Positions 24,539 through 31,402 of a stretch of 33,823 nucleotides of DNA are shown here, one piece after another (within the stretch, counting starts at the first letter, position 1; every line of letters begins with the position of its first letter). The position numbers were made by a program, and so were the translations under genes. Source of the DNA: Candidatus Sericytochromatia bacterium. GTDB taxonomy: Bacteria; Cyanobacteriota; Sericytochromatia; UBA7694. The stretch spans positions 1 through 33,823 of the forward strand of contig JADMKE010000015.1 of the NCBI GenBank assembly GCA_018780035.1, given 5' to 3'. Below the pieces are notes generated by a model that saw only the letters and a program-made list of their open reading frames with translations, did not search any database and was not told the origin of the DNA.

Positions 24539-24563
24539 CAAAGTTTGAATAAAGAATTATCTT
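24535..24563 (+). promoter_or_regulatory. Promoter of the marR/arr region
   Basis: TTGACA at 24535-24540 is a perfect -35 and TATCTT at 24558-24563 is a fair -10, with exactly 17 nt between. The -10 falls inside the palindrome at 24555-24579. The start codon of the MarR gene is at 24597. Confidence 0.65.
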
Positions 24564-24579
24564 AGTCACTAAGATAATT
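24555..24579. promoter_or_regulatory. MarR-type operator palindrome
   Basis: Arms AATTATCTTAG (24555-24565) and CTAAGATAATT (24569-24579) are exact reverse complements around TCA. MarR-family proteins commonly bind such A/T-rich palindromes with TTAG/CTAA cores. It covers the -10 box, so binding should repress transcription of marR itself. Confidence 0.75.
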
Positions 24580-24596
24580 ATCTGCGAAGGTTTGCC

Positions 24597-25046
24597 ATGT
24601 GTACTGAAAAAATCACAGAGATCAGAAAACTGAGTCAAAAATATGCGTATGCTTCGCTTCAAATGCATGAGACCATTGCCCGAAAGGCGGGTTTCTCAGC
24701 TACGGATCATAAATATTTGGGCTTTTTTCTGCAAAAAGGCAGTTTAACTGCCGGTGAACTGGCCAGTTTGACTGGGCTTACCAGCGGTGCTGTGACGGGC
24801 CTGATCAATCGCTTCGAACGTAAAAAGCTGGTCAAACGCGTGCATGATCACCACGATGGCCGAAAGGTGATTATAGAGCCCGATCGAACGAAAATTATGG
24901 CACTGATGACGCCGTTTTACCAGACCTTTCAGCAAGAATCAGAGAATATCATCGCCTCTTTTTCCGAGGCTGAAATGGAGATTCTTAAAGCCTATTTTTT
25001 GAAAGCCCTGGCTTTAACGCAAGAAACTTATAATCAATTTAAATAG
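24597..25046 (+). CDS. MarR-family transcriptional regulator
   Basis: 149 residues. The winged helix is clear: GSLTAGELASLTGLTSGAVT, then GLINRFERKKLVKRVHDHHD with the wing HDHHDGRKVIIEP. Flanking N- and C-terminal helices form the usual dimerisation region. AAGG precedes ATG 24597 and a strong promoter plus perfect palindrome lies just upstream, so autorepression is very likely. The rifamycin ADP-ribosyltransferase gene starts 35 nt downstream on the same strand, making it a probable co-transcribed target. The inducer is unknown; MarR proteins typically respond to phenolic or other small aromatic ligands. Confidence 0.92.
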   Translation: MCTEKITEIRKLSQKYAYASLQMHETIARKAGFSATDHKYLGFFLQKGSLTAGELASLTGLTSGAVTGLINRFERKKLVKRVHDHHDGRKVIIEPDRTKIMALMTPFYQTFQQESENIIASFSEAEMEILKAYFLKALALTQETYNQFK

Positions 25047-25081
25047 ACCATGCCTGAGAAAATAAAACTGGAGGGTGCAAA

Positions 25082-25516
25082 ATGAGTCTCAATTCAAACG
25101 AAACGGTTCAGAGTCCGTTTGTCCAAACCTTTTTTCATGGAACAAAAGCCGAATTGTCTCTCGGTGATTTCATTTCAATTGGGTTTAAATCCAATTTTGG
25201 CAGCCAAAATGAAGCAAAATATATCTATCTCACCGCGACTTTAGATGCCGCCATCTGGGGTGCTGAGCTGGCAAGCGGTGAAGGGCCTGAAAGAATCTAT
25301 TTGGTCGAGCCCACCGGTATAATTGAAGACGACCCCAATTTAACAGATAAAAAATATCCGGGAAATCCCACAAAATCGTATCGCTCAAAACACCCGTTTA
25401 AGGTTATTGGCGAAATCTCTCTCTGGCAGAGTCATCCCCAGGCACAGGTCTCGGCCATGAAAGAAGGCTTGGCAAAACTCAAAGCACAAGGGGTTGAAGC
25501 GATTGAAGACCCATAA
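25082..25516 (+). CDS. arr: Rifamycin ADP-ribosyltransferase
   Basis: 144 residues, the normal Arr length. It begins with FFHGTKAEL (His19), continues with KYIYLTATLDAAIWGAELA (Tyr49) and RIYLVEPTGIIEDDPN (Asp84), then LTDKKYPGNPTKSYRSKHPF. His19, Tyr49 and Asp84 fall at the same numbers as the residues described for mycobacterial Arr, so it should be active. Arr transfers ADP-ribose from NAD+ to the ansa-chain hydroxyl of rifampicin and inactivates it. GGAGGG lies 8 nt before ATG 25082. It follows a MarR regulator and no integron or transposon flank is visible, so it looks like a chromosomal environmental copy. Confidence 0.95.
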   Translation: MSLNSNETVQSPFVQTFFHGTKAELSLGDFISIGFKSNFGSQNEAKYIYLTATLDAAIWGAELASGEGPERIYLVEPTGIIEDDPNLTDKKYPGNPTKSYRSKHPFKVIGEISLWQSHPQAQVSAMKEGLAKLKAQGVEAIEDP

Positions 25517-26207
25517 AACCAACGCCGGGGCCTCTGATGCGAATATTTACAGGGTCTCTCAGCCCGTGCCCAGTCAACAAGAAAAAAAAGGTTCAACTCA
25601 GCAAGAGGCCAAATCCGCGTATAGCTTTCGCGACAGTCGCCATGTTGTCAAAGGGGGCATTGCGGCCGTCTCTTTTGATCTCGCCGTTGCGGAAGAAAAT
25701 GCTGAACATATTGAACTTTTGGGATTCCAAGCCGGAGATAGCTTGCGCCTGGATGGCAAGGGCGGTGTCGATGGCTTGGCCTTTATTCAAGAATTGACAA
25801 AAGACAGTTTGGTTGTGCAGATCCAATTAACCATTGCTCAGGGAACGCAAAAGGCGGCTTTGGGTGTTTTTGAGCGCATGTTAAAACACCCCTGCAAATG
25901 GGATCAGCATGGGCAGGTCAGCTTCACCGCCTGCATCACACAAGATCGCAAAGGCGGGTTTAACTATTCGATTACAGATCAGAATAACCAGGCTTGTCTG
26001 TTGATGGCCGATGCTTTGGACCTGCGCATAGATAATTTTGGCGCAGGAAATGTCTTACACCAGGTTTTGACCTTTATTGTCGCCTCGGGTAACACGATCA
26101 GCTTTGCCATCGAACACGAACCAACTCAAGACCCCAAAGGGAAATTAAAGGTCTCGCTTGCTCCAGGGCTGGGTGAATTCGAAGTCAGTAAACAGGCCAG
26201 CCGCTGA
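25494..26207 (+). CDS. Unrecognised protein overlapping the end of arr
   Basis: Up to 237 residues. The start is unclear: TTG 25494 and TTG 25503 lie within arr, and a GTG at 25566 is a further option; there is no ATG near the beginning. The first ~45 residues are polar and low complexity (QQEKKGSTQQEAKSAY), and the remainder is mostly predicted beta strand (HVVKGGIAAVSFDLAVAEEN; HGQVSFTACITQDRKGGFNY; FIVASGNTISFAIEHEPTQ). No signal peptide, membrane helix or motif that I recognise. The overlap with arr suggests coupled translation in the marR/arr transcript. It could be an unrelated gene inserted downstream. Confidence 0.65.
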   Translation: MKRLKTHKTNAGASDANIYRVSQPVPSQQEKKGSTQQEAKSAYSFRDSRHVVKGGIAAVSFDLAVAEENAEHIELLGFQAGDSLRLDGKGGVDGLAFIQELTKDSLVVQIQLTIAQGTQKAALGVFERMLKHPCKWDQHGQVSFTACITQDRKGGFNYSITDQNNQACLLMADALDLRIDNFGAGNVLHQVLTFIVASGNTISFAIEHEPTQDPKGKLKVSLAPGLGEFEVSKQASR

Positions 26208-26287
26208 CCTGTTGGGGGTTGGCTTCAAGGAACAAAAGGGCAGATTTTTCCGACTCTGAATGCATTCCCCTTAAGAAAGACACGTTT

Positions 26288-27040
26288 ATGAGTTATACAG
26301 ATATCAACGCAGAAGTGATCAATGGTTGGGTGAAAACGGGCTGGGAATGGAGTGTGCCCATTGACCATGACACCTATCTCAGAGCCCAGGCCGGAGATTG
26401 GTCGGTGGTTCTCACCCCCAACAAAGGGGTACCCCACCACTGGTTTATTCCCTTGTCCCAGGCCCAGGTTTTGGGGCTGGCCTCGGGGGGTGGCCAGCAG
26501 ATCCCGATTTTTGCAGCCCAGGGCGCGCAATGCACCGTTTTGGACTATTCCGAGCAGCAATTGGCCCGCGAAGTCGAAGTGGCCCAGCGCGAAGGCTATA
26601 CCGTTACCACCGTTCGGGCAGATATGACCCAGACCTTTCCCTTTGCTGATGCCTGTTTTGATCTGGTTTTCCACCCTGTGTCTAATTGTTATGTCGAAAC
26701 TGTGGAGCAGATTTGGCAAGAGTGTTTTCGCGTGCTCAAACCGGGCGGGGTTTTGCTGGCGGGTTTGGACAATGGCATCAACTACCTCTTTGACGATGCC
26801 GAAGAGCGGGTGATCCGCAAATTGCCTCACAATCCCTTAACAGACCCAGCCCTGTATGCCGAATCGCTTGAAAAAGACTGGGGCTTGCAGTTTTCCCACA
26901 CCATCGAAGAGCAAATTGGTGGACAATTGCGGGCAGGCTTTGTGCTCACAGATATTTTCCACGACACCAATGGCTCTGGCCGTTTAAAAGAACTGAATGC
27001 CCCGAGTTTTTACGCCACGCGGGCGCTCAAACCGAGGTGA
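26288..27040 (+). CDS. Class I SAM-dependent methyltransferase
   Basis: 250 residues from ATG 26288; the frame opens further upstream but MSYTDINAEVINGWVKTGWE fits the family. The SAM-binding site is VLGLASGGGQQIPIFAAQGA followed by CTVLDYSEQQL, where Asp would hold the ribose hydroxyls. Later motifs are FPFADACFDLVFHPVSNCYV and ECFRVLKPGGVLLAGLDNG. The early WEWSVPIDHDTYLRA and VPHHWFIPL segments resemble small-molecule methyltransferases of the UbiE/Methyltransf_11 type. Substrate unknown. Lies 80 nt after the unrecognised gene; its stop overlaps the region just before the short DUF3370-like gene. Confidence 0.88.
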   Translation: MSYTDINAEVINGWVKTGWEWSVPIDHDTYLRAQAGDWSVVLTPNKGVPHHWFIPLSQAQVLGLASGGGQQIPIFAAQGAQCTVLDYSEQQLAREVEVAQREGYTVTTVRADMTQTFPFADACFDLVFHPVSNCYVETVEQIWQECFRVLKPGGVLLAGLDNGINYLFDDAEERVIRKLPHNPLTDPALYAESLEKDWGLQFSHTIEEQIGGQLRAGFVLTDIFHDTNGSGRLKELNAPSFYATRALKPR

Positions 27041-27045
27041 GGGCC

Positions 27046-27501
27046 ATGAAAACGGCTTATTGGCTCTTGGTTTTGCAGAGCAGTGCGGCTTTTTTCGCTG
27101 CAGGTCTGGGCCCGGTTTATGCCCAAACCACTTCACCGGCTCCGAAGCAGATCAAACAATCACTCAGGATCTTTCCCCTGCCAGGGCAACTCGACGCTTT
27201 GCCGATGTTTAACGACAACAGTCCCGAATCTGTCAAACAATCTGGGATTCTGCTCTCCAGCCTGCCGAACCGGGGCCAGATCGACGCCCCTTTTCTCGAC
27301 TATGCTTTTGCAGGGGACTTCGGGGTATTTAGCCACCATATTTTGAGCGATGAGATTCCCGGCAATCGCAAACTCTATCTGGGGCTGATTGCCAGTAATT
27401 ACAATGCCAAACCTGTGACCCTCACCCTCAGGCAGGGAATTTCGTATCTGACTCAGCCCGATGCCACGCCCCCGCAATTATTGACCCTGCGCAGGGACTG
27501 A
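27046..27501 (+). CDS. Short exported protein resembling the N-terminus of cyanobacterial DUF3370 proteins
   Basis: 151 residues from ATG 27046, with GAGGTGA upstream. A signal peptide (AFFAAGLGPVYA, cleavage before QTT) directs export. The mature part has PLPGQLDALPMFNDNSPES, then ILLSSLPNRGQIDAP, FGVFSHHILSDE, LYLGLIASNYNAKPVTLTL and GISYLTQPDA, which from memory matches the beginning of DUF3370 proteins. Those are usually several hundred residues longer, so this copy ends early, soon after the conserved SYL..PDA strand. No continuation was seen in other frames downstream. It may be a truncated relic or a genuine short version. Confidence 0.65.
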   Translation: MKTAYWLLVLQSSAAFFAAGLGPVYAQTTSPAPKQIKQSLRIFPLPGQLDALPMFNDNSPESVKQSGILLSSLPNRGQIDAPFLDYAFAGDFGVFSHHILSDEIPGNRKLYLGLIASNYNAKPVTLTLRQGISYLTQPDATPPQLLTLRRD

Positions 27502-27567
27502 GGCAGATTCTGCTGCGCAATTTTCTTCGCAGCGCAATGGCCCTCAACTTGATTATGCGTGTCTGAA

Positions 27568-27596
27568 TTGCCAAAGCAGGGTTTGAGTGTTAGATT
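27568..27596 (+). promoter_or_regulatory. Promoter candidate for the mazG-like/rsmH pair
   Basis: TTGCCA (27568-27573) and TAGATT (27591-27596) are separated by 17 nt, five and four of six to consensus. It lies 43 nt before the ATG at 27640 in a 138-nt gap. Confidence 0.45.
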
Positions 27597-27639
27597 AGCA
27601 GCATGAAAGCACCTGGAGACCTTGTATGAGAATAGCTTT

Positions 27640-27987
27640 ATGAACATCTCTGATCTTGAAAAAGAAATTATCGCCTTCAGAGACCTCCGCAACTGGAAAC
27701 AATTTCACACGGTCAAAGATTTATTATTGGGCTTAAATATCGAGGTTTCTGAACTCTCTGAATTGTTTCTCTGGAAAAATGAGTTGGAAATAGCCGATGT
27801 AGACAGACATGCCATTGCCGACGAATTGGCAGATATCTTTGTCTTTTTAAGCTATCTGGCCCAGCATTTTGAGATCGACCTGGCCCAAGCAGTGGTCCAA
27901 AAATTACACAAAAACAACCTGAAATACCCGCTTGAAAAAAGTTATAACTCCAATAAAAAATACAATCAATTCGAATCTCATGAATAG
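27640..27987 (+). CDS. MazG-like nucleotide pyrophosphohydrolase
   Basis: 115 residues from ATG 27640. The motifs LGLNIEVSELSELFLW and IADELADIFVFLSYLAQHF carry the two pairs of acidic residues (ExxE and ExxD) that bind Mg2+ in all-alpha NTP pyrophosphatases such as MazG and RS21-C6. It should hydrolyse non-canonical or excess NTPs to NMP plus pyrophosphate, a house-cleaning role. The stop codon region overlaps the start of the RsmH gene by 8 nt, so the pair is translationally coupled. The N-terminus is short and clean, and no lesion is seen. Confidence 0.9.
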   Translation: MNISDLEKEIIAFRDLRNWKQFHTVKDLLLGLNIEVSELSELFLWKNELEIADVDRHAIADELADIFVFLSYLAQHFEIDLAQAVVQKLHKNNLKYPLEKSYNSNKKYNQFESHE

Positions 27988-29035
27988 CGACATAAATAAC
28001 GAAGATAGCGGGCCGACACACCAACGGCGGGCACGTTACAAGGGCAGTTATCCCAACCATTTTCATGAAAAGTACAAAGAGCTTAACCCCGAACTCTACC
28101 CCGATGCCATCGAAAAGGTCATGTCCAAAGGCAATACCCCAGCAGGCATGCATCTCTCAATCTGTGTGAATGAAATCTTGGCCATTTTGAATCCCCAACC
28201 CGGTGAAGTGGGTTTGGACGCCACCTTGGGCTTTGGGGGCCATACCCAGGCACTTTTGCCAAGGGTTCGACCCCATGGCCGCATGATCGGCATAGATGTC
28301 GACCCGATTGAACTGGAGCGCACCGAAAGGCGCCTGAGGGCCTTGGGGTTTGGCGAAGCCGAATGGCAATCCCAACAGCTTAATTTTGCCGGTATCCCCA
28401 AGCTGTTGCAAGCCATGGACAGCGGTTTTGACTTTGTTTTGGCAGATTTTGGTATCTCGTCCATGCAATTGGACAATCCCGAACGGGGCTTTACCTTTAA
28501 GCGCCCTGGGCCGCTGGATTTGCGCCTCAATCCCCATCAAGGACAACCGGCTTCAGCCCTGATCCAAAACCTGAGTGCCGACAAACTCGAACAGATGCTG
28601 CGGGATTATTCAGATGAGCCCTATGCGCGTATCTTGGCACAGGCCATCTGTCAAAACAAACAGGCGATCACCACCACCTCGGATCTCACACGGGTCATTA
28701 AAGGTGCCTTAAAACACACCCCAGCGGATGTCAATCGCTCGATCCGCAGAAGTTTTCAAGCGCTCAGGATTGCTGTCAATGATGAATTTTTGGTGCTTGA
28801 TCAGTTCTTGCGCAATTTGCCCTTTTGCCTGAATCCAAATGGCCGGGTGGCCCTTTTGTCTTTTCACTCAGGAGAGGACAAACGCGTGAAACAGGCTTTG
28901 GATGCGGGATTAAAAGCGGGTATTTACTCAGAGATCAGCCCGGAACCGATTCGCCCGAGTTCGCAAGAACGCTATGCCAATCCGCGCTCCAAAAGTGCCT
29001 TGTTGAGATGGGCCATTCGCTCAGACAGCCAGTGA
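27980..29035 (+). CDS. rsmH: RsmH-type 16S rRNA cytosine-N4 methyltransferase (MraW family), N-terminally extended
   Basis: 351 residues from ATG 27980, which overlaps the mazG-like gene by 8 nt. The SAM site is VGLDATLGFGGHTQALLPRV with MIGIDVD, and the family signatures ADFGISSMQLDNPERGFTF, GPLDLRLN and RSFQALRIAVNDEF are all present. RsmH methylates N4 of C1402 in 16S rRNA. Unlike the usual ~310-residue protein that begins near HxPVLL, this one has about 55 extra residues (RRARYKGSYPNHFHEKY, then ELYPDAIEKVMSKGN) before MHLSICVNEIL. It is not in a cell-division (dcw) cluster, so it may be a second, divergent paralogue. The family assignment is firm; the exact target is inferred. Confidence 0.9.
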   Translation: MNSDINNEDSGPTHQRRARYKGSYPNHFHEKYKELNPELYPDAIEKVMSKGNTPAGMHLSICVNEILAILNPQPGEVGLDATLGFGGHTQALLPRVRPHGRMIGIDVDPIELERTERRLRALGFGEAEWQSQQLNFAGIPKLLQAMDSGFDFVLADFGISSMQLDNPERGFTFKRPGPLDLRLNPHQGQPASALIQNLSADKLEQMLRDYSDEPYARILAQAICQNKQAITTTSDLTRVIKGALKHTPADVNRSIRRSFQALRIAVNDEFLVLDQFLRNLPFCLNPNGRVALLSFHSGEDKRVKQALDAGLKAGIYSEISPEPIRPSSQERYANPRSKSALLRWAIRSDSQ

Positions 29036-29446
29036 ACTCTGTATTTTTGAAATCCAACGGGCGCTGCGGCGTGCCAGACGGGCCTGGCGGTCTTCTCCGA
29101 GATAACTGACCGCTTGAATCTGAATCCGCGTGAGCTCAAAATCGCTCCAACAACGCAGATTGACCAGGGCATACAGCTGTTTGTCTATCACCGTGCTGAC
29201 ATAAGGGACACAGCCACAGATCTGACAGATCTGAAACTGTGCTGTTTCAGTGGCAAAGACATAGGCTTTGACCTGTTTCGGTTCTCGGATCTGGATTATC
29301 AACTGGGCATCGGGATCTGCGGCCCATAACGCTCCATGACGACTGCAGAATCCACAATCACAGGCCCTGGCCTGGAACTGCGGAGGCTCCCAATCCAGCT
29401 CCAATTGCAGGTTTTGACAATGACAGGCAATTTTCATGCTTTTCAT
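29021..29446 (-). CDS. GFA / CENP-V-type zinc-binding protein
   Basis: 141 residues. The metal ligands are in ACHCQN, ACDCGFCSRHG and CQICGCVPYVS, the CxC, CxxC and CxxC arrangement of the glutathione-dependent formaldehyde-activating (GFA) family, which binds zinc and is often only loosely linked to that activity. ATG 29446 directly follows the thiolase stop (TAA then ATG), so translation is probably coupled to it; a second ATG lies at 29437. Its 3' end overlaps the convergent RsmH gene by 15 nt. The Arg-rich C-terminal tail is not part of the core fold. Confidence 0.85.
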   Translation of the reverse strand: MKSMKIACHCQNLQLELDWEPPQFQARACDCGFCSRHGALWAADPDAQLIIQIREPKQVKAYVFATETAQFQICQICGCVPYVSTVIDKQLYALVNLRCWSDFELTRIQIQAVSYLGEDRQARLARRSARWISKIQSSLAV

Positions 29447-30649
29447 TTACTCCCCAGATTCCAGGATCGCCGCCATGCCCATGCCTCCTGCCGTACAGAT
29501 CGAAATCAGGCCCCGTTGAGAGCGGCTTTGACTGAGCAATTTGGCCAAAGAACCGACAATCCGCGCCCCGGTAGCGGCAAAGGGGTGCCCCAGCGCGAGG
29601 CTGCTGCCGTTGACATTCAAACGCGCAGGGTTGATCGCTCCTAATGTTTGCCCAAATGGCGCTTGCAAATGAAGCACTTCACGGCAATAGTGCGGGTCTT
29701 CCCAGGCTTTGAGATTGGCCAAAACCTGTCCGGCAAAGGCTTCATGGATTTCAATATAATCAAAATCGTCAAAACCCAAGCGGTGTTTTTGCAATAATTG
29801 GGCCACGGCCAGCGTTGGCGCCATCAACAGGCCTTCGCCTTTGACAAAATCCACAGCCGACACGGCAAAATCCACACATTTCGCCAGCGGTTGGGAGCCG
29901 AGCATTTCAGCCCCTTTTAACCCGCCCATCAAGACACAGGCGGCCCCATCGGTCAATGCCGTGCTATTGCCAGCGGTCAAACTGCCCTGCGCTTCAAATG
30001 CCGCAGGCAAACGGGACAATTTCTCAAGCGAGGTATCCGCTCTTAGAATCCGATCCCGGTTGAGGCCTGCAAAGGGGGTTATCAGGTCTGAAAAAAATCC
30101 CTGTTCGTAGGCCTGGGCCGCGCGCTGATGGCTGCGCAGGGCAAATTCATCCTGTGCCTGGCGGGAGATCTGCCATTCTTTGACCATGCGTTCGGTGTGT
30201 TGCCCCATCGACAAATGGGTTCGGGGTTCATCGACACTGGGAACGCGGGGAATCTGATCAACCATTTCGATCGGCAGATCACTGTTGGTATCCACGCCCC
30301 CGGCAATGCCCAGCTCGATACTGCCCGTGAAAACCTTGAGGGCAATCTGCCAAGTGGCTTCCAGAGATGTGCCACAGGCCCGCTGCAGGGTGACACCCGG
30401 AGAGGCCGGATGCAAAGCCGTCGACAAAACCGTTTCGCGGGCCAGGTTAAAATCTGCCACAGAGTTGAGCACGGCCCCCAGTGCGGTATCACCGATCAAA
30501 ACCCCTTCCAGGTGATGTTTTTCGATCAGGCCATTTAAAGCGGCGACCATGAGGTCTTTGCGCCGGAATTGGGCGTATTCGGTCTGGCTTTTGACAAAGG
30601 GGATTCGGGAGCTGCCCAAGATATAAACGGGGCTTTGACTGACAATCAT
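29447..30649 (-). CDS. Thiolase (acetyl-CoA C-acyltransferase)
   Basis: 400 residues, the normal size. The acyl-accepting Cys92 lies in QRACGTSLEATW, and the second catalytic set is GHPFAATGAR (His355) and ICTAGGMG (Cys385), so it should be active. CGTSLEA in place of the common CGSGLQA is reminiscent of FadI-type enzymes. The enzyme cleaves 3-ketoacyl-CoA in beta-oxidation or condenses acyl-CoAs in the reverse direction. AGGAGA lies 6 nt before ATG 30649. Two palindromes and a divergent TetR gene upstream indicate repression by that regulator. No other beta-oxidation genes are next to it. Confidence 0.95.
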   Translation of the reverse strand: MIVSQSPVYILGSSRIPFVKSQTEYAQFRRKDLMVAALNGLIEKHHLEGVLIGDTALGAVLNSVADFNLARETVLSTALHPASPGVTLQRACGTSLEATWQIALKVFTGSIELGIAGGVDTNSDLPIEMVDQIPRVPSVDEPRTHLSMGQHTERMVKEWQISRQAQDEFALRSHQRAAQAYEQGFFSDLITPFAGLNRDRILRADTSLEKLSRLPAAFEAQGSLTAGNSTALTDGAACVLMGGLKGAEMLGSQPLAKCVDFAVSAVDFVKGEGLLMAPTLAVAQLLQKHRLGFDDFDYIEIHEAFAGQVLANLKAWEDPHYCREVLHLQAPFGQTLGAINPARLNVNGSSLALGHPFAATGARIVGSLAKLLSQSRSQRGLISICTAGGMGMAAILESGE

Positions 30650-30705
30650 ATTTTTCTCCTAGTTTATGGGCGAATATTCACGAATGGTTATTCAAGAGAG
30701 TATTC

Positions 30706-30727
30706 ATGTAAACTGATCGGTTTACAT
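30706..30727. promoter_or_regulatory. TetR operator copy 1
   Basis: Arms ATGTAAAC (30706-30713) and GTTTACAT (30720-30727) are exact inverted repeats around TGATCG, giving an almost perfect palindrome. The core AAACTGATCGGTTT (30710-30723) recurs exactly at 30737-30750. Confidence 0.8.
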
Positions 30728-30736
30728 CCTTAGCAT

Positions 30737-30750
30737 AAACTGATCGGTTT
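30737..30750. promoter_or_regulatory. TetR operator copy 2
   Basis: Second exact copy of the 14-bp core AAACTGATCGGTTT, 27 bp from the first centre to centre. It is nearer to the TetR gene, while copy 1 is nearer to the thiolase gene, so one regulator could control both directions. Confidence 0.8.
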
Positions 30751-30793
30751 CCTTTTGCAAGTCTTTTTGTTATGCTGAAAAAACAGGAAAGCC

Positions 30794-31402
30794 ATGAAAA
30801 AATCTGACCCAACCAAACCCGACCCAAGCAAACCAGAACAAAACAAACGGGACCAAATTATCGAACACGTCTACAGCGTGTTTTATCAGCATGGCTTTCA
30901 TGCCGCAGGTCTGGATCTGCTGTTGGCAGGCTCTGGGATTTCGAAGCGCACGCTGTATAAGTATTTTGATTCCAAAGAGGCCCTGATTGCGGCCACGGTC
31001 CAGCATTATGCAGGTTTATTCAGGGCCGAGTTAGAGGCGCGCATGCGCATCAGGCCCAAAATGAAAGCGCTCGACAAAGTGCTGGCCGCGTTTGATGCCC
31101 AAGAAGCCCTGGTCTGCCGCCATGGGTTTAATGGGTGCTTTGCGCTCAAAGCCTTGCTGGAATACGATCAGAACCAGCCTGAAATCTGGCAGGCGACCCA
31201 ACATGTTTTTGCAGATTTAATGGCGTTTTTTATTCAGCAATCTAGGGCTCTCAAACATCCCAATCCCGAGACCCTGGCCTGTCAAATAGAAATTTTGTTC
31301 CGGGGGGCGGTTCTCAGTGCCCAGAGCAGCAAATCCAAGCAGCCCTTTGAATGGGCCCGGCAGGCTGTTCGGCAATTGTGTCAAAGGTCTTCAGAACACT
31401 GA
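30794..31402 (+). CDS. TetR-family transcriptional regulator
   Basis: 202 residues. A lysine/proline-rich N-terminal tail (KKSDPTKPDPSKPEQ) precedes the helix-turn-helix: IIEHVYSVFYQHGFHAAGLD, LLLAGSGISKRTLYKYFDSK and EALIAATVQHY, the textbook TetR DNA-binding pattern. The C-terminal ligand domain is variable; the segment CRHGFNGCFALKALLEY resembles TetR proteins that sense small electrophiles or acyl compounds, but the ligand cannot be named. AGGAAA precedes ATG 30794. It is divergent from the thiolase with two operator copies between, which suggests a fatty-acid or related metabolism switch. Confidence 0.95.
   Translation: MKKSDPTKPDPSKPEQNKRDQIIEHVYSVFYQHGFHAAGLDLLLAGSGISKRTLYKYFDSKEALIAATVQHYAGLFRAELEARMRIRPKMKALDKVLAAFDAQEALVCRHGFNGCFALKALLEYDQNQPEIWQATQHVFADLMAFFIQQSRALKHPNPETLACQIEILFRGAVLSAQSSKSKQPFEWARQAVRQLCQRSSEH

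Noticed and set aside
27485..27533. Palindrome CCCTGCGCAGGG and hairpin GCTGCG/CGCAGC as a terminator
   Set aside because: No T-run follows either; kept only as a possible deletion-point mark at the short DUF3370-like gene.
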